A stretch of 64,000 nt of DNA from Planctomycetota bacterium (GTDB taxonomy: Bacteria > Planctomycetota > UBA1135 > GCA-002686595). The notes beneath the pieces are model-generated. The model was not told where the DNA came from. It did no database searches and worked only from the letters and a program-made list of their open reading frames with translations. Made by a program: the position numbers and the translations under genes. The stretch's first letter is position 1. Each line of letters begins with the position of its first letter. The DNA lies in NCBI GenBank assembly GCA_016872795.1, contig VGYZ01000004.1, positions 25,486 through 89,485 of the forward strand, written 5' to 3'. Shown in pieces: positions 1 to 8,829 of this stretch.

Positions 1-2071
1 GCCGTTCGAGCAGCACCTCCTGCGCCGCGCGGCGCGCGGCCTTGCCGGGCTTGAAGCGCAAGTAGCGCCCGTCCGCGCCGAGCCGCCACGCCTGCGCATT
101 GTCCGCGAGGTAGGGTTCGATGCCCTCGCTCAGCACGCGCTGAGCAAGGCGCTTCTCCGTGATCGGAAAGCATGTTTCCACGCGCCGGAACAGGTTGCGC
201 TGCATCCAGTCCGCGCTCGCGCAGTAGCACAGCTCGTCACCCAAGGCGAGGAACCAGAAGATGCGGCTGTGCTCGAGGAAGCGACCGACGATGGAACGCA
301 CGCGGATGCGGTCGCTCACGCCCGGAATGCCCGGCTTCAAGCAGCAGGTGCCGCGCACGATCAAATCCACCTGCACACCGGCCTGCGAGGCACGGTACAG
401 GGCCTGGATGATCGTCGGCTCCGAGAGCGCGTTCATCTTCGCGACGATGCGCGCGGGCTGGCCGGCTTCGGCGTTGCGCGCTTCGGCTTCGATCAGGCCG
501 AGCAATGTGCGGTGCAGCGAGAACGGCGACTGCACGATGCGCCTCAGGCGTGTGACTCGCCCCAGTCCCGTGAGCTGCAAGAACAGTCGGTGGACATCCT
601 CGCCGATCTCGCGGTCGCATGTGAGCAGCCCGAAGTCGGTGTAGCCGCGAGTCGTGCGCACATGGTAGTTGCCCGTGCCCAGATGCACATAGCGACGCAG
701 CTTGCGCGCCTCGCGCCGCACGATCATCAGCATCTTGGCATGCGCCTTGTAGCCGACGATGCCGTACACGACATTCGCGCCAGCCTGCTGCAAGCGCGTC
801 GCGAGCCGGATGTTGTCCGCCTCTTCGAACCGCGCGCGCAGCTCGATCACCGCGGTCACTTCCTTCCCAGCGTGCGCGGCGGCGATCAGCACATCGACCA
901 TGGGTGAATCGCCCCCGGTGCGGTACAGCGTCTGCTTGATCGCGAGCACGCTCGCGTCCGCTGCGGCCTGCCGCACGAGTTCGACCACGGGAGCGAAGGA
1001 GTCGAACGGGTGGTGGAGCAACAAGTCCCCCTTGCGCAGCACCTCGAACATGTCCGCTCCACCCTGCTCGATGCGGCGCGGAATGCGCTGCACGAAGGGC
1101 GGGTACTTCAGATCCGGCCGATCGACGAGCTCCACCATCGCCACGAGCCGGTGGATGTTCACCGGACCGTGCACGCGGTACAGGTCGCGCTCGTCGAGCT
1201 CGAACTGCCGCAGCAAGAAATTCGCGGTTTCCTCGGGGCATGTGTCGGCCACTTCGAGCCGCACCGCGTCGCCGAAGTTGCGGTCCGCGAGCTCGCCCTT
1301 GAGCGCGCGCATCAAGTCATCCGCCTCTTCCTCATCCACCCACAGGTCGCTGTTGCGCGTGACGCGGAACTGATAGCAACCTTCCACCTTCATCCCGCTC
1401 AAGGCGTCGCTGACATGCGCGTGGATGCTCGACGAGAGCAGCACGAAGTCGAAGGGGCCCGTGGCAATCCCCTCCGGCAGCCGGATCAAGCGCGGCAGCG
1501 AGCGCGGAACCTGCACGATCGCAGTGCCGCTCTCGCGACCGTAGGCATCGTCGCCCGAGACGGACACGACGAAGTTGAGCGACTTGTTGTGGATGCGCGG
1601 AAACGGATGCGACAGATCGAGCCCGACCGGCGTGAGCACCGGCAGTACCTGCTGGGTGAAGTAGCGCTGGATCCACGCCTGCTGGCGCTGGTTCCAATCC
1701 GTGCGCTTCAGGATGCGCACACCCTCGCGCCCGAGTGCTGGGAGCAAGTCCTCGTTCAACAGACGGTATTGCTCCGCCACGAGTGCGTGAGCACCCTCCC
1801 CGATCCGGCGCAGCGTTTCGGCGTTGGACATGCCGTCCGGCTCGTTGCGCGGGATGCCGTGCCGAGACTGCTGGCGCAGTCCGGCCACGCGAATCTCGAA
1901 GAACTCGTCGAGGTTCGTGCTGCAGATCGCGAGGAAGCGCACGCGCTCGAGCAGCGGCGTCGATGCATCCTTGGCCTGCTCGAGTACGCGGGCGTTGAAC
2001 TCGAGCTGAGACAGCTCGCGATTGAGGTACAGCGACGGGTCGCGCAGCTCGGACGGCGTTGGAGCAGGCAT
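1..2071 (-). CDS. ppk: Polyphosphate kinase 1, 3' end cut by window edge
   Basis: Transfers the gamma-phosphate of ATP to build inorganic polyphosphate, reversibly. The frame opens at ATG 2069-2071 and stays open for 690 codons to the window edge, so only the extreme C-terminus is missing (family length about 690-740). The N-terminal stretch LNRELSQLEFNARVL is typical of the PPK1 N-domain. The two histidines of the active site are both present: H444 in GYKAHAK (autophosphorylated) and H601 in FLEHSRIF. They are 157 residues apart, as in the E. coli enzyme. A SixA-type phosphatase lies divergently upstream, a common neighbour of ppk. Identification rests on reading the frame directly and is secure; the true stop is outside the window. 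Confidence 0.96.
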   Translation of the reverse strand, partial: MPAPTPSELRDPSLYLNRELSQLEFNARVLEQAKDASTPLLERVRFLAICSTNLDEFFEIRVAGLRQQSRHGIPRNEPDGMSNAETLRRIGEGAHALVAEQYRLLNEDLLPALGREGVRILKRTDWNQRQQAWIQRYFTQQVLPVLTPVGLDLSHPFPRIHNKSLNFVVSVSGDDAYGRESGTAIVQVPRSLPRLIRLPEGIATGPFDFVLLSSSIHAHVSDALSGMKVEGCYQFRVTRNSDLWVDEEEADDLMRALKGELADRNFGDAVRLEVADTCPEETANFLLRQFELDERDLYRVHGPVNIHRLVAMVELVDRPDLKYPPFVQRIPRRIEQGGADMFEVLRKGDLLLHHPFDSFAPVVELVRQAAADASVLAIKQTLYRTGGDSPMVDVLIAAAHAGKEVTAVIELRARFEEADNIRLATRLQQAGANVVYGIVGYKAHAKMLMIVRREARKLRRYVHLGTGNYHVRTTRGYTDFGLLTCDREIGEDVHRLFLQLTGLGRVTRLRRIVQSPFSLHRTLLGLIEAEARNAEAGQPARIVAKMNALSEPTIIQALYRASQAGVQVDLIVRGTCCLKPGIPGVSDRIRVRSIVGRFLEHSRIFWFLALGDELCYCASADWMQRNLFRRVETCFPITEKRLAQRVLSEGIEPYLADNAQAWRLGADGRYLRFKPGKAARRAAQEVLLER

Positions 2072-2182
2072 GGGCGGCCTTGGGGTTAGGATAGGAGAGC
2101 GCGCGGCGTCCGGGCGCTCGGTGCCCCGTAGCGTCGGGATTGTGCCATTCTTGCCACCGCTCGGGCCCGGCCGCAGCGCCAC

Positions 2183-2671
2183 ATGTTCCGCATGCAGATC
2201 CTGCTCATACGCCACGCCATCGCCCAATCCAGTTCCGCCTCCGGGCTGGATGCCGAGCGCGCGCTCACGCCGGAAGGTCGTCGCGAGTTCGAGCGAATCG
2301 CGTCCGCACTCGCCGCGCTCGGCCTGCGCCCGCGGCTCGTGCTGCACTCCCCTTGGCGCCGAGCGCACGAAACTGCTGCCTTGCTCGAGGCGCGCTTCCA
2401 AGCCACCTGCCAGCCCTGCCCCGAGCTCGCCCAAGCGCCGTCGACGGAGCTGCTCGGCCGCATGGGGTCCGGTGATGTCGCCCTCGTCGGCCACGAGCCG
2501 TGGATCTCGGCCCTCGCAGCTTGGCTGATCACGGGCAAGCGCGAGCTTGCGGCTGGCTTCCCGTTCGAACGCGGGGGCTGCGCGCTGCTCGAGGGGCGCG
2601 CGCTTCCGGGCGAAGCGCGGCTCGTCGCGTTCCTGCCACCTGCGATGCTCTCCGGCCTCCGCCTGCGCTGA
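2183..2671 (+). CDS. sixA: SixA-type phosphohistidine phosphatase
   Basis: A 162-residue histidine-phosphatase-superfamily protein of the short SixA type. SixA enzymes remove phosphate from phosphohistidine, for example on HPt domains or PTS proteins. The nucleophile motif is LIRHA near residue 10, followed by SPWRRAHETA (substrate arginine) and the second catalytic His in VGHEP. A second ATG at 2192 gives a start nearer the usual SixA N-terminus and is an equally good choice. It is divergent from ppk, with 111 bp between the starts. The substrate here is unknown; the HPt domain of the CheA encoded near 18-20 kb is one possible target, but that is speculation. Confidence 0.88.
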   Translation: MFRMQILLIRHAIAQSSSASGLDAERALTPEGRREFERIASALAALGLRPRLVLHSPWRRAHETAALLEARFQATCQPCPELAQAPSTELLGRMGSGDVALVGHEPWISALAAWLITGKRELAAGFPFERGGCALLEGRALPGEARLVAFLPPAMLSGLRLR

Positions 2672-3074
2672 GGTCCGGGCCCGAACCGGCGCGCGAGCGC
2701 GCGCCCAAGGGCTCCCTTGGGGGCCTGCCGTCCCCGCTCCCTCGCGGCGACGCGACAGCCACCTCGCTCGCCTTGGCCTCGCTGCGCGAGCGAGCGCCGT
2801 ACTCCAACTCGGCGCCACGGTGCCATCGTCTCGCTTCTCTCGCGCACGCTCCGCAGCGCAGCGGGGCCGCTGGCGCGAAATGTCGAGGCGAATCGTAGTG
2901 AGCCGAGTTCGGAAGCGAGCGTAGGCGCGGCTGCGACTCATCAGCACCGAAGATCGCGCCCCTCGCCTGCACGCCCCCTCGACGCGTCCGGAGGTTGCTG
3001 CGCGATGTCCTTGGAACGAGCGCACGCTCGTTGAAGGTCGCGCGCGCGAGCCGTAGCCTGACCGGAGTCCCACT
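2672..3074. other. 403-bp intergenic stretch, no gene seen
   Basis: Open frames across this stretch have the Arg/Pro/Ala-rich composition of non-coding high-GC DNA and no recognisable domain. It begins with a short perfect palindrome (2704-2721). Nothing else structured was seen before the KaiB-like gene at 3075. Confidence 0.6.
2704..2721. terminator. Hairpin after sixA, possible terminator
   Basis: CCCAAGGG is separated by two bases from its exact reverse complement CCCTTGGG, 32 bp after the sixA stop. There is no T-tract. The position suits a terminator for sixA, but the loop is very tight. Confidence 0.4.
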
Positions 3075-3356
3075 ATGCCGGTGCCTCGCCTCGAGCTGTT
3101 CGTCCATGGATCGACTCGCGCGGGCCGCGAGGCACGCGCGCATGTGGAGCGGCTCTCGGCCGCCTTGGGCGGGGACAACTTGCAGGTCGCCTTGATCGAC
3201 CTCGAGCTGCAGCCGGAGGCCGGCAAGGCGCTCGATGTCCGCCTCACACCCACGCTGGTGCGCCGCGACCTGCCTGGCGCGCCGCGCGTGTTCGGTTCGC
3301 TCGCCGATCTTGCCGCGAGCGCCCGCGCACTCGCTCTCGCGGAGGTGGCCCCGTGA
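3075..3356 (+). CDS. KaiB-fold protein
   Basis: A 93-residue protein resembling the KaiB / thioredoxin-like clock domain. It begins with the typical strand LELFVHG, then an acidic and basic helix, then LIDLELQPEAG, then the TPTLVRRDLP motif, and ends in a helix. KaiB proteins bind KaiC or the sensor kinase SasA, and many bacterial homologues of unknown role exist outside cyanobacteria. No kaiA or kaiC lies in the window. The gene overlaps the next start by 4 nt (GTGA at 3353-3356), so it is probably translationally coupled to the PAS-GGDEF-EAL gene and may regulate that enzyme. That partnership is inferred from position only. Confidence 0.8.
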   Translation: MPVPRLELFVHGSTRAGREARAHVERLSAALGGDNLQVALIDLELQPEAGKALDVRLTPTLVRRDLPGAPRVFGSLADLAASARALALAEVAP

Positions 3357-5425
3357 ACGAAGCCCCCGAGGAGCGGCCGTACGAGCTCGTACCAAGGCAA
3401 GCGGGTGCGGAACTCTGCGAACCTTGGATCGAGCAGGACCAGGACGCACTGCTCGCGCTCGACGGCGCGGGCAAGGTTTGCTCGCTCAACTCCGCTGCGG
3501 CCCGCTTGTTCGGCTCCACGCGCGAGGCGTTGCTCGGAACACGTCTTGGAACGCCGCTCGCCGCTCCCACGGGCACGGAACTCGTGCTGCACCACGCTGG
3601 ACAGGGCAGCGTCACGCTCGAACTCGTGCCGCTGGGCGAAGCAGTCGGCCGACGCTGGCTGCGCCTGCGCGACATCACTTCCCTGGCAAAGACACGCGAC
3701 GCCCTGGCCACGCTGCACGAGCGCGCGACGCTGTTCGAGTGCGCGACGAGCGACGGGCTGTGGCACTGGGATCTCTCGGCGGACCGCGCCCACTTCTCCC
3801 CGCGCTGGCGAGAGCTGCTCGGCCTCGCGCACGAGCGGCTCGATGACTCGATCGGCGAGTGGTTCGATCGCGTCCACCCCGAGGATCTCGAGCGCGTCCA
3901 AGCGGAACTGCGCGTGCACATCGCCGGCGCGACCGAGCTGTACGAGTGCGAGCACCGACTCCAGTACCACGGCGGCGGCTGGCGCTGGGTCCGCTGTCGC
4001 GGCAAGGCGTCGCGCGACGCACAGGGCCGAGCGCTGCAATTCGCCGGCTCGCTGAGCGACATCACGCACCTGAAATTGGCCGAAGAGCAGCTCGCTCATC
4101 GCTCGTTCTACGACACGCTCACCGAGCTCCCCAACCGCGCGCTGTTCCACGATCGACTGCGCCACGCACTGCGTCGCGCCGCGCGCCGAGCAGCGCGCCG
4201 CTGCGACTATGTGTTCGCGGTTCTGCTGCTCGATCTCGATCGCTTCAAGTTGATCAACGAGAGCCTCGGACACTTCGCGGGCGATCGCCTGCTGGTGATG
4301 ATCGCGCGGCGCCTCGAGCTCTCGCTGCGCCCCGGCGACACGGTGGCCCGACTCGGCGGCGACGAGTTCGCGATCCTGCTCGATGATGTCGGTGACGCCT
4401 CGGACGCCGTGAAGGTCGCCGATCGCGTGCACGGCGAACTCTCGGCGCCGTTCAACATCGGCGGCCATGAGCTGTTCGTCAGCTCCTCGATCGGCATCGC
4501 CACTTCGCTCACCGGCTACCACCGTCCGGAGGACGTGCTGCGCGACGCGGACACCGCCATGTACCGCGCCAAGGCCTCCGGCCGTGCGCGCCACGCACTG
4601 TTCGACTCCGCCATGCACGCCCACGCCGTGCAGCAGCTGCAAATCGAGCGCGACCTGCGACGGGCCGTCGAGCGCCACGAGATGCGCGTGCACTACCAGC
4701 CGATCGTGTCGCTCGCGACGGGGCACATCGGCGGATTCGAGGCGCTCGTGCGCTGGACGCATCCCGAGCGCGGCCCGATCTCGCCCGCCGACTTCATCCC
4801 GATCGCCGAGGAAACCGGGCTGATCGTTGCCCTCGGGCGCTGGGTGTTGCGGCAGGCGTGCATGGAGCTCGCGACATGGCAGCGCAAGCTCGGCAATCCG
4901 CGCGCCTGCACGCTCTCGGTCAACCTCTCGAGCAAGCAGCTCAACCAGCCCGATCTCGCGCATCAGATCGCGCAGATTTTGGTGGAGACGGGCGTGAAGG
5001 GAGAGGCGCTGCAACTCGAGATCACCGAGAGCGCGATTCTCGAGCGTCCCGACGCCGCCAAGTCGATCCTGCTCAAGCTCAAGGAGCTCGGGCTCAAGCT
5101 CTCGATCGATGACTTCGGAACGGGCTATTCTTCGCTCTCGTACCTGCAGCGCTTCCCGATCGACTCGCTCAAGATCGATCGCTCGTTCGTCCAGCACCTC
5201 GGCTCGGAGCGCGGTGAGCAGAGCGATGACGCGCGCATCGCGCGCACGATCGTGATGATCGGCCGCAACCTCGGCAAGAGCGTCGTGGCCGAAGGCGTGG
5301 AGACGGCCGCTCAGCTCTCGCTCATGCGCGCGGTCGAGTGCGACCACGCTCAGGGCTATTTTTTCTCCAAGGCCGTCGACGGCGATAGCGCGCTGGCGCT
5401 GATGGCCGCGGGTCGACGCTGGTAG
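3353..5425 (+). CDS. PAS-PAS-GGDEF-EAL cyclic-di-GMP enzyme
   Basis: A 690-residue cytosolic signalling protein starting at GTG 3353. Order of domains: a first PAS-like segment (about 20-110), a PAS/PAC sensor (about 120-235, ending SLSDITHLK), a diguanylate cyclase domain with intact GGDEF at 335-339, and a phosphodiesterase domain with EAL at 463-465. An RxxD inhibitory site (RPGD, 326-329) lies exactly five residues before GGDEF. The EAL domain keeps ITES, DDFGTGYSS and VVAEGVET, so both synthesis and breakdown of c-di-GMP are chemically plausible. No membrane segment or signal peptide was seen. It is coupled to the KaiB-fold gene just upstream. The sensory ligand is unknown. Confidence 0.93.
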   Translation: MNEAPEERPYELVPRQAGAELCEPWIEQDQDALLALDGAGKVCSLNSAAARLFGSTREALLGTRLGTPLAAPTGTELVLHHAGQGSVTLELVPLGEAVGRRWLRLRDITSLAKTRDALATLHERATLFECATSDGLWHWDLSADRAHFSPRWRELLGLAHERLDDSIGEWFDRVHPEDLERVQAELRVHIAGATELYECEHRLQYHGGGWRWVRCRGKASRDAQGRALQFAGSLSDITHLKLAEEQLAHRSFYDTLTELPNRALFHDRLRHALRRAARRAARRCDYVFAVLLLDLDRFKLINESLGHFAGDRLLVMIARRLELSLRPGDTVARLGGDEFAILLDDVGDASDAVKVADRVHGELSAPFNIGGHELFVSSSIGIATSLTGYHRPEDVLRDADTAMYRAKASGRARHALFDSAMHAHAVQQLQIERDLRRAVERHEMRVHYQPIVSLATGHIGGFEALVRWTHPERGPISPADFIPIAEETGLIVALGRWVLRQACMELATWQRKLGNPRACTLSVNLSSKQLNQPDLAHQIAQILVETGVKGEALQLEITESAILERPDAAKSILLKLKELGLKLSIDDFGTGYSSLSYLQRFPIDSLKIDRSFVQHLGSERGEQSDDARIARTIVMIGRNLGKSVVAEGVETAAQLSLMRAVECDHAQGYFFSKAVDGDSALALMAAGRRW

Positions 5426-5529
5426 CCCCGGGCTTGGCCGGAGCCGGTCGGGCCGGATTCCGCAGGACTCTTCAGCCCGCCGCCGGGTTCGCCCGATCCG
5501 CCCCGGCTCAGGCAGCCGTGGCGCTCGGC

Positions 5530-5558
5530 TTGACATCCGCACGCCGATCGTCGAGCAT
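5530..5558 (+). promoter_or_regulatory. Sigma70-type promoter for the GSDH-domain gene
   Basis: A perfect -35 box TTGACA (5530-5535), a 17-bp spacer and a weaker -10 box GAGCAT (5553-5558). Transcription would begin near 5566, which argues for translation from ATG 5626 rather than from the upstream in-frame ATGs at 5434 and 5566. Confidence 0.5.
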
Positions 5559-5571
5559 TGCTTCCATGGAA

Positions 5572-5590
5572 AGGGGCTCCCAGAGCCCCT
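5572..5590 (+). other. 8-bp hairpin in the leader of the GSDH-domain gene
   Basis: AGGGGCTC and GAGCCCCT are exact complements around a 3-nt loop (CCA). The hairpin lies just after the predicted transcription start. It could equally terminate read-through from the c-di-GMP gene, whose stop is 147 bp upstream. Confidence 0.4.
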
Positions 5591-5625
5591 GGTCTGCCGT
5601 TCCAGCACCTACCGGATCTGCCTCC

Positions 5626-7461
5626 ATGCGCCACTTCGCCAAGTCAGCAGCTCTAGGGGCTCTCGCCCTCGCCGCAGCCTCGCCCTCCGCTCTCGCCCAG
5701 ACTCTTCAGGCGACGCTCTTCAAGAGCGGCTTCTCGCAGCCCGTGTACCTGTGCTCGCCTCCGGGCGATACGACCCGCCAGTTCGTGGTCGAGCAGGGTG
5801 GCAAGATCCGCATCATCAAGAACGGCACCACGCTCACGACCAACTTCCTGAACCTCGGCTCGGCCGCGGGCGGTGGACTCGGCAAAATCTCCACCGGCAG
5901 CGAGCGCGGCCTGCTCGGCCTCGCGTTCCACCCGAATTACGCGCAAAACGGCTACTTCTACGTCAACTACACGGCCGCCACCTCGGGCGCGACGGTGATC
6001 GCCCGCTATCAGGTCAGCCCGACCAACGCCGATGTCGCCTCGACCACCGAGCTCGTGCTGCTGACGATCGCGCAGCCCTTCTCGAACCACAACGGCGGCT
6101 GCATCCAGTTCGGGCTCGACGGCAAGCTCTACATCGCCACCGGCGACGGCGGCAGCGCCAACGACCCCAACAACGCCGCGCAGAACACCAGCTCGCTGCT
6201 CGGCAAGATGCTGCGCCTCGACATCAACCTGCCCGCGCCGTACATCCCCGCCGACAACCCCTATGTCGGCGCCGGTGCGCCCCTCGACGAGATCTGGCAC
6301 ATCGGCCTGCGCAACCCGTTCCGCTTCAGCTTCGACCGCTCGACCGGTGACATGTACATCGGCGATGTCGGGCAGAACGCGGTCGAGGAAATCGACTTCG
6401 CCCCCGCTGGCGGGAGCGGTCGCAACTACGGCTGGCGCTGCATGGAGGGCAACACGAGCACCGGCCTCTCGGGCTGCACGCCGAACTCCCCCGCTCTGAC
6501 GGCCCCGCTGCGCGACTACACGCAGGCTTCCGGCGGCCACTGCTCCGCGATCGGCGGCTATGTCTACCGCGGAAGCACGGTTTGTGGCCTGCAGGGCACC
6601 TACTTCTACGGGGACTACTGCTCGAGCGCGATCTGGTCGCTGCGCTACGTCAACGGACAGGTGTCGAGCTTCACGGTCCGCACCACCGAGCTCGAGCCCG
6701 CGGGCACGCCCACGATCAACTCGATCAGCTCCTTCGGCGAGGACGCCAGCGGCGAGCTCTACATCCTCGACTACTCCGACGGCGAGATCTACCGCATCGA
6801 CCCGGCCGGCGGCGCACTCGACTGCAACACCAACGGCGTCGCCGACGGCTGCGACCTTCAGAACGGCACCTCGCTCGACTGCAACTCGAACGGCATCCCG
6901 GATGAGTGCGACATCGCGGGTGGCCTGCCGGACTGCAACGCCAACGGCCGTCCCGACAGCTGCGACATCGCGAGTGGAGCCCCGGACGTGAACGGCAACG
7001 GCATTCCCGACAGCTGCGAGTGCCAAGGCGGCACCCCGCCCTCGACCTACTGCACCGCCAAGATGAACAGCCAGTTCTGCGTTCCGGCCATCGGCTACCA
7101 AGGTACGCCGAGCCTCTCCAGCGCCGGTCCGTTCCGCATCACCGCGACGAACCTGCTCAACAACAAGCAAGGCCTCGTCTTCTACGGCTTCGCGCAGGCC
7201 GCCGCGCCCTTCCAAGGCGGCACGCTGTGCGTGCAGGGGCCCGTGAAGCGCACCCCGGCGGCGAACACCGGCGGCAGCACCACCGGCAACAACTGCACCG
7301 GCACCTTCAACTACGACTTCAAGGCCCTGATGACCTCCGGCTCGGACCCCCTGCTGCAAATCGTCGGACAGCCGGTCAACGCCCAGATCTGGAGCCGCGA
7401 CCCCGCGGACACCTACACCACGAACCTCACCGACGCGGTTCGCTTCCAGATCTGCCAGTAG
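5626..7461 (+). CDS. Secreted sugar-dehydrogenase-like (GSDH) propeller with Ca-type repeats and planctomycete C-terminal domain
   Basis: Start chosen at ATG 5626 because it opens a clean signal peptide (MRHFAKSAALGALALAAA, cleavage after SALA) behind a promoter at 5530. The mature protein has a glucose/sorbosone dehydrogenase-type six-bladed propeller (FVVEQGGKIRII, GERGLLGLAFHPNY, NHNGG, GLRNPFRFSFD, GDVGQNAVEEID, YGWRCMEG). Next come about four repeats of the DCNSNGIPDECDI type, which resemble calcium-binding dockerin/thrombospondin-3 loops. The last ~140 residues form a domain beginning YCTAKMNS and ending in a Cys two residues from the C-terminus. Family members oxidise sugars with PQQ, but the substrate and PQQ use cannot be told here. 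The C-terminal domain is shared with the secreted protein at 8830-10224. Confidence 0.88.
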   Translation: MRHFAKSAALGALALAAASPSALAQTLQATLFKSGFSQPVYLCSPPGDTTRQFVVEQGGKIRIIKNGTTLTTNFLNLGSAAGGGLGKISTGSERGLLGLAFHPNYAQNGYFYVNYTAATSGATVIARYQVSPTNADVASTTELVLLTIAQPFSNHNGGCIQFGLDGKLYIATGDGGSANDPNNAAQNTSSLLGKMLRLDINLPAPYIPADNPYVGAGAPLDEIWHIGLRNPFRFSFDRSTGDMYIGDVGQNAVEEIDFAPAGGSGRNYGWRCMEGNTSTGLSGCTPNSPALTAPLRDYTQASGGHCSAIGGYVYRGSTVCGLQGTYFYGDYCSSAIWSLRYVNGQVSSFTVRTTELEPAGTPTINSISSFGEDASGELYILDYSDGEIYRIDPAGGALDCNTNGVADGCDLQNGTSLDCNSNGIPDECDIAGGLPDCNANGRPDSCDIASGAPDVNGNGIPDSCECQGGTPPSTYCTAKMNSQFCVPAIGYQGTPSLSSAGPFRITATNLLNNKQGLVFYGFAQAAAPFQGGTLCVQGPVKRTPAANTGGSTTGNNCTGTFNYDFKALMTSGSDPLLQIVGQPVNAQIWSRDPADTYTTNLTDAVRFQICQ

Positions 7462-7480
7462 CAACGCTGGCGTTTCCCAT

Positions 7481-7521
7481 CGCGGGGGCCGGCTCGCCGT
7501 TCAGGCGTGCCGGCCCCCGCG
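7481..7521 (+). terminator. Strong hairpin terminator of the GSDH-domain gene
   Basis: A perfect 13-bp inverted repeat, CGCGGGGGCCGGC (7481-7493) with GCCGGCCCCCGCG (7509-7521), around a 15-nt loop. It starts 20 bp after the stop codon. There is no T-tract, as is common for terminators of very GC-rich genomes. Confidence 0.7.
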
Positions 7522-7765
7522 CTTGCGCCGCGATCTGGGTGGGCGGAGCGAGCCGAAGCCACCCCGGGTCTCGAAGGCCCCCTAGTGGGTGCCCCTGGAG
7601 GATGCCATGGGCGGGTCACCCTCGTTGTTGCCCCTGATGGTGCATTGGAAGCGCAGCCTCGGACGCTGACCCGAGAAGCTGACCTTGGCGACCCCGCGTC
7701 GGCTCGCTGACATCTCCCGTAGGGGTGCCGCGAGCTCCCGGCGGCATCCGGCGGGCAGACGAGCA

Positions 7766-7787
7766 CGCGGCGGGCTCGCCCGCCGCG
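7766..7787. repeat. 22-bp perfect palindrome with 2-nt centre
   Basis: CGCGGCGGGC and its complement GCCCGCCGCG flank TC. It lies in the non-coding stretch. It may be a further terminator or the core of an unannotated RNA; there is no other clue. Confidence 0.4.
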
Positions 7788-8748
7788 CCCAGTGCCGCGC
7801 CGGCTGCACCGCGGCCTGGGCACCGTATCTCGGGACCCATGTCCAACCGACGCCCCGCCAGCGCCCTCGGAGCGTCATAGGCGAGCCGTACCTAGAGTGT
7901 CTCCGCCCAGGGCGACCGTCGCCTCACCTCCCCGCCAAGCGGCTCTGGCCTGCATGATCCACGGCGGCCACGCCGCTACCTCGCCGCGGGTCGCTCATTC
8001 CGCGCGGGTTCCTGTTCAGCCCGCCACCGTGGGCTCCTCGGCGCACTGTCCGCAGCCCCCTGCTTCGCGCTCATCGCGGCGGCCTCGCGCACCCCAGCGG
8101 TGCCGGCGACTGACTCGGTTGACCCAGAGAGAGCCCTGCGCACATCCGTGCACTTGCACGCCGGTGTCAGCGCGGCCCGGACTTCGACGCGCAACGGCGT
8201 GGTGCCAGCATGTCTCCAAAGACGGCACAGGCGCAGCGGCCCGTCGACTCGCGCAAGGTTGGGGTGCCCCTGGGATGCGCAGCGAACCAACCCGCACCGA
8301 CCAACTCAGGCCGACCAGTTCAGGCCGACCCACCCGCGGGGATCGACGCTCGCGACTCCGACGCGGGCGCCCTGACTACCCCCACGAAGCGCAGCGTCGG
8401 CACGACCCGAGGCGTCGCAACCGCGAGCGAGTCCCTGTCCGGCACGGGGTGCCTGCCCACACCGGCCCTCCGTTCGGCTGCGCGAGCCGAGCCACCATTG
8501 CGCCTGCGACCCCGAGTCCGCGAGATGCCGCTGTAGAACCGCGGCCGCAGCGCCGCGGCATGATCGCATCTCGGGGCGAAGCCGGGAGCTGTCCCTGCCC
8601 AGTCGCGGCCCAAGTCCGCCTTCCGGCGGCCGCCCGCATTCCCTCCAAACCTGCGATCTCGCACATCGGGGCCGCATCCACCGCGTCCCGGACTCCTTCG
8701 CCAACCTCCGCGCAAGGCGGGGCACAGGAGGCGAACGGCACAAGCAGG

Positions 8749-8786
8749 GCGAGCGGCGCCCCCCTTGGCGGGGAGGCGCCGCTCGC
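8749..8786 (-). terminator. Hairpin terminator of the secreted protein gene
   Basis: A perfect 12-bp inverted repeat, GCGAGCGGCGCC (8749-8760) with GGCGCCGCTCGC (8775-8786). The 14-nt loop can itself pair through CCCC and GGGG. It lies about 44 bp beyond the stop of the leftward gene. Confidence 0.68.
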
Positions 8787-8829
8787 TTGAGTTTGCGCCA
8801 GCGATCGCGCGGATCGCTGCGCTAGCCGA

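Larger units (their letters stand above)
7462..8829. other. 1.37-kb stretch between convergent genes, no gene seen
   Basis: Long open frames exist here, including one of 332 codons on the + strand (7792-8790), but all are Arg/Pro/Ser-rich, lack domains and have no compensating codon bias. I read them as chance frames in GC-rich DNA. The stretch contains the terminators of both flanking genes, one 22-bp palindrome (7766-7787) and a 15-bp-period partial duplication of TCAGGCCGACC near 8303-8332. No tRNA, tmRNA, RNase P or SRP signature was recognised. Confidence 0.55.

Noticed and set aside
7792-8790. A 332-codon + strand frame in the gap between the two secreted proteins
   Set aside because: Pro/Arg/Ser/Thr-rich, with no domain, signal or clear start. 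It overlaps the terminator of the neighbour gene. Treated as non-coding.
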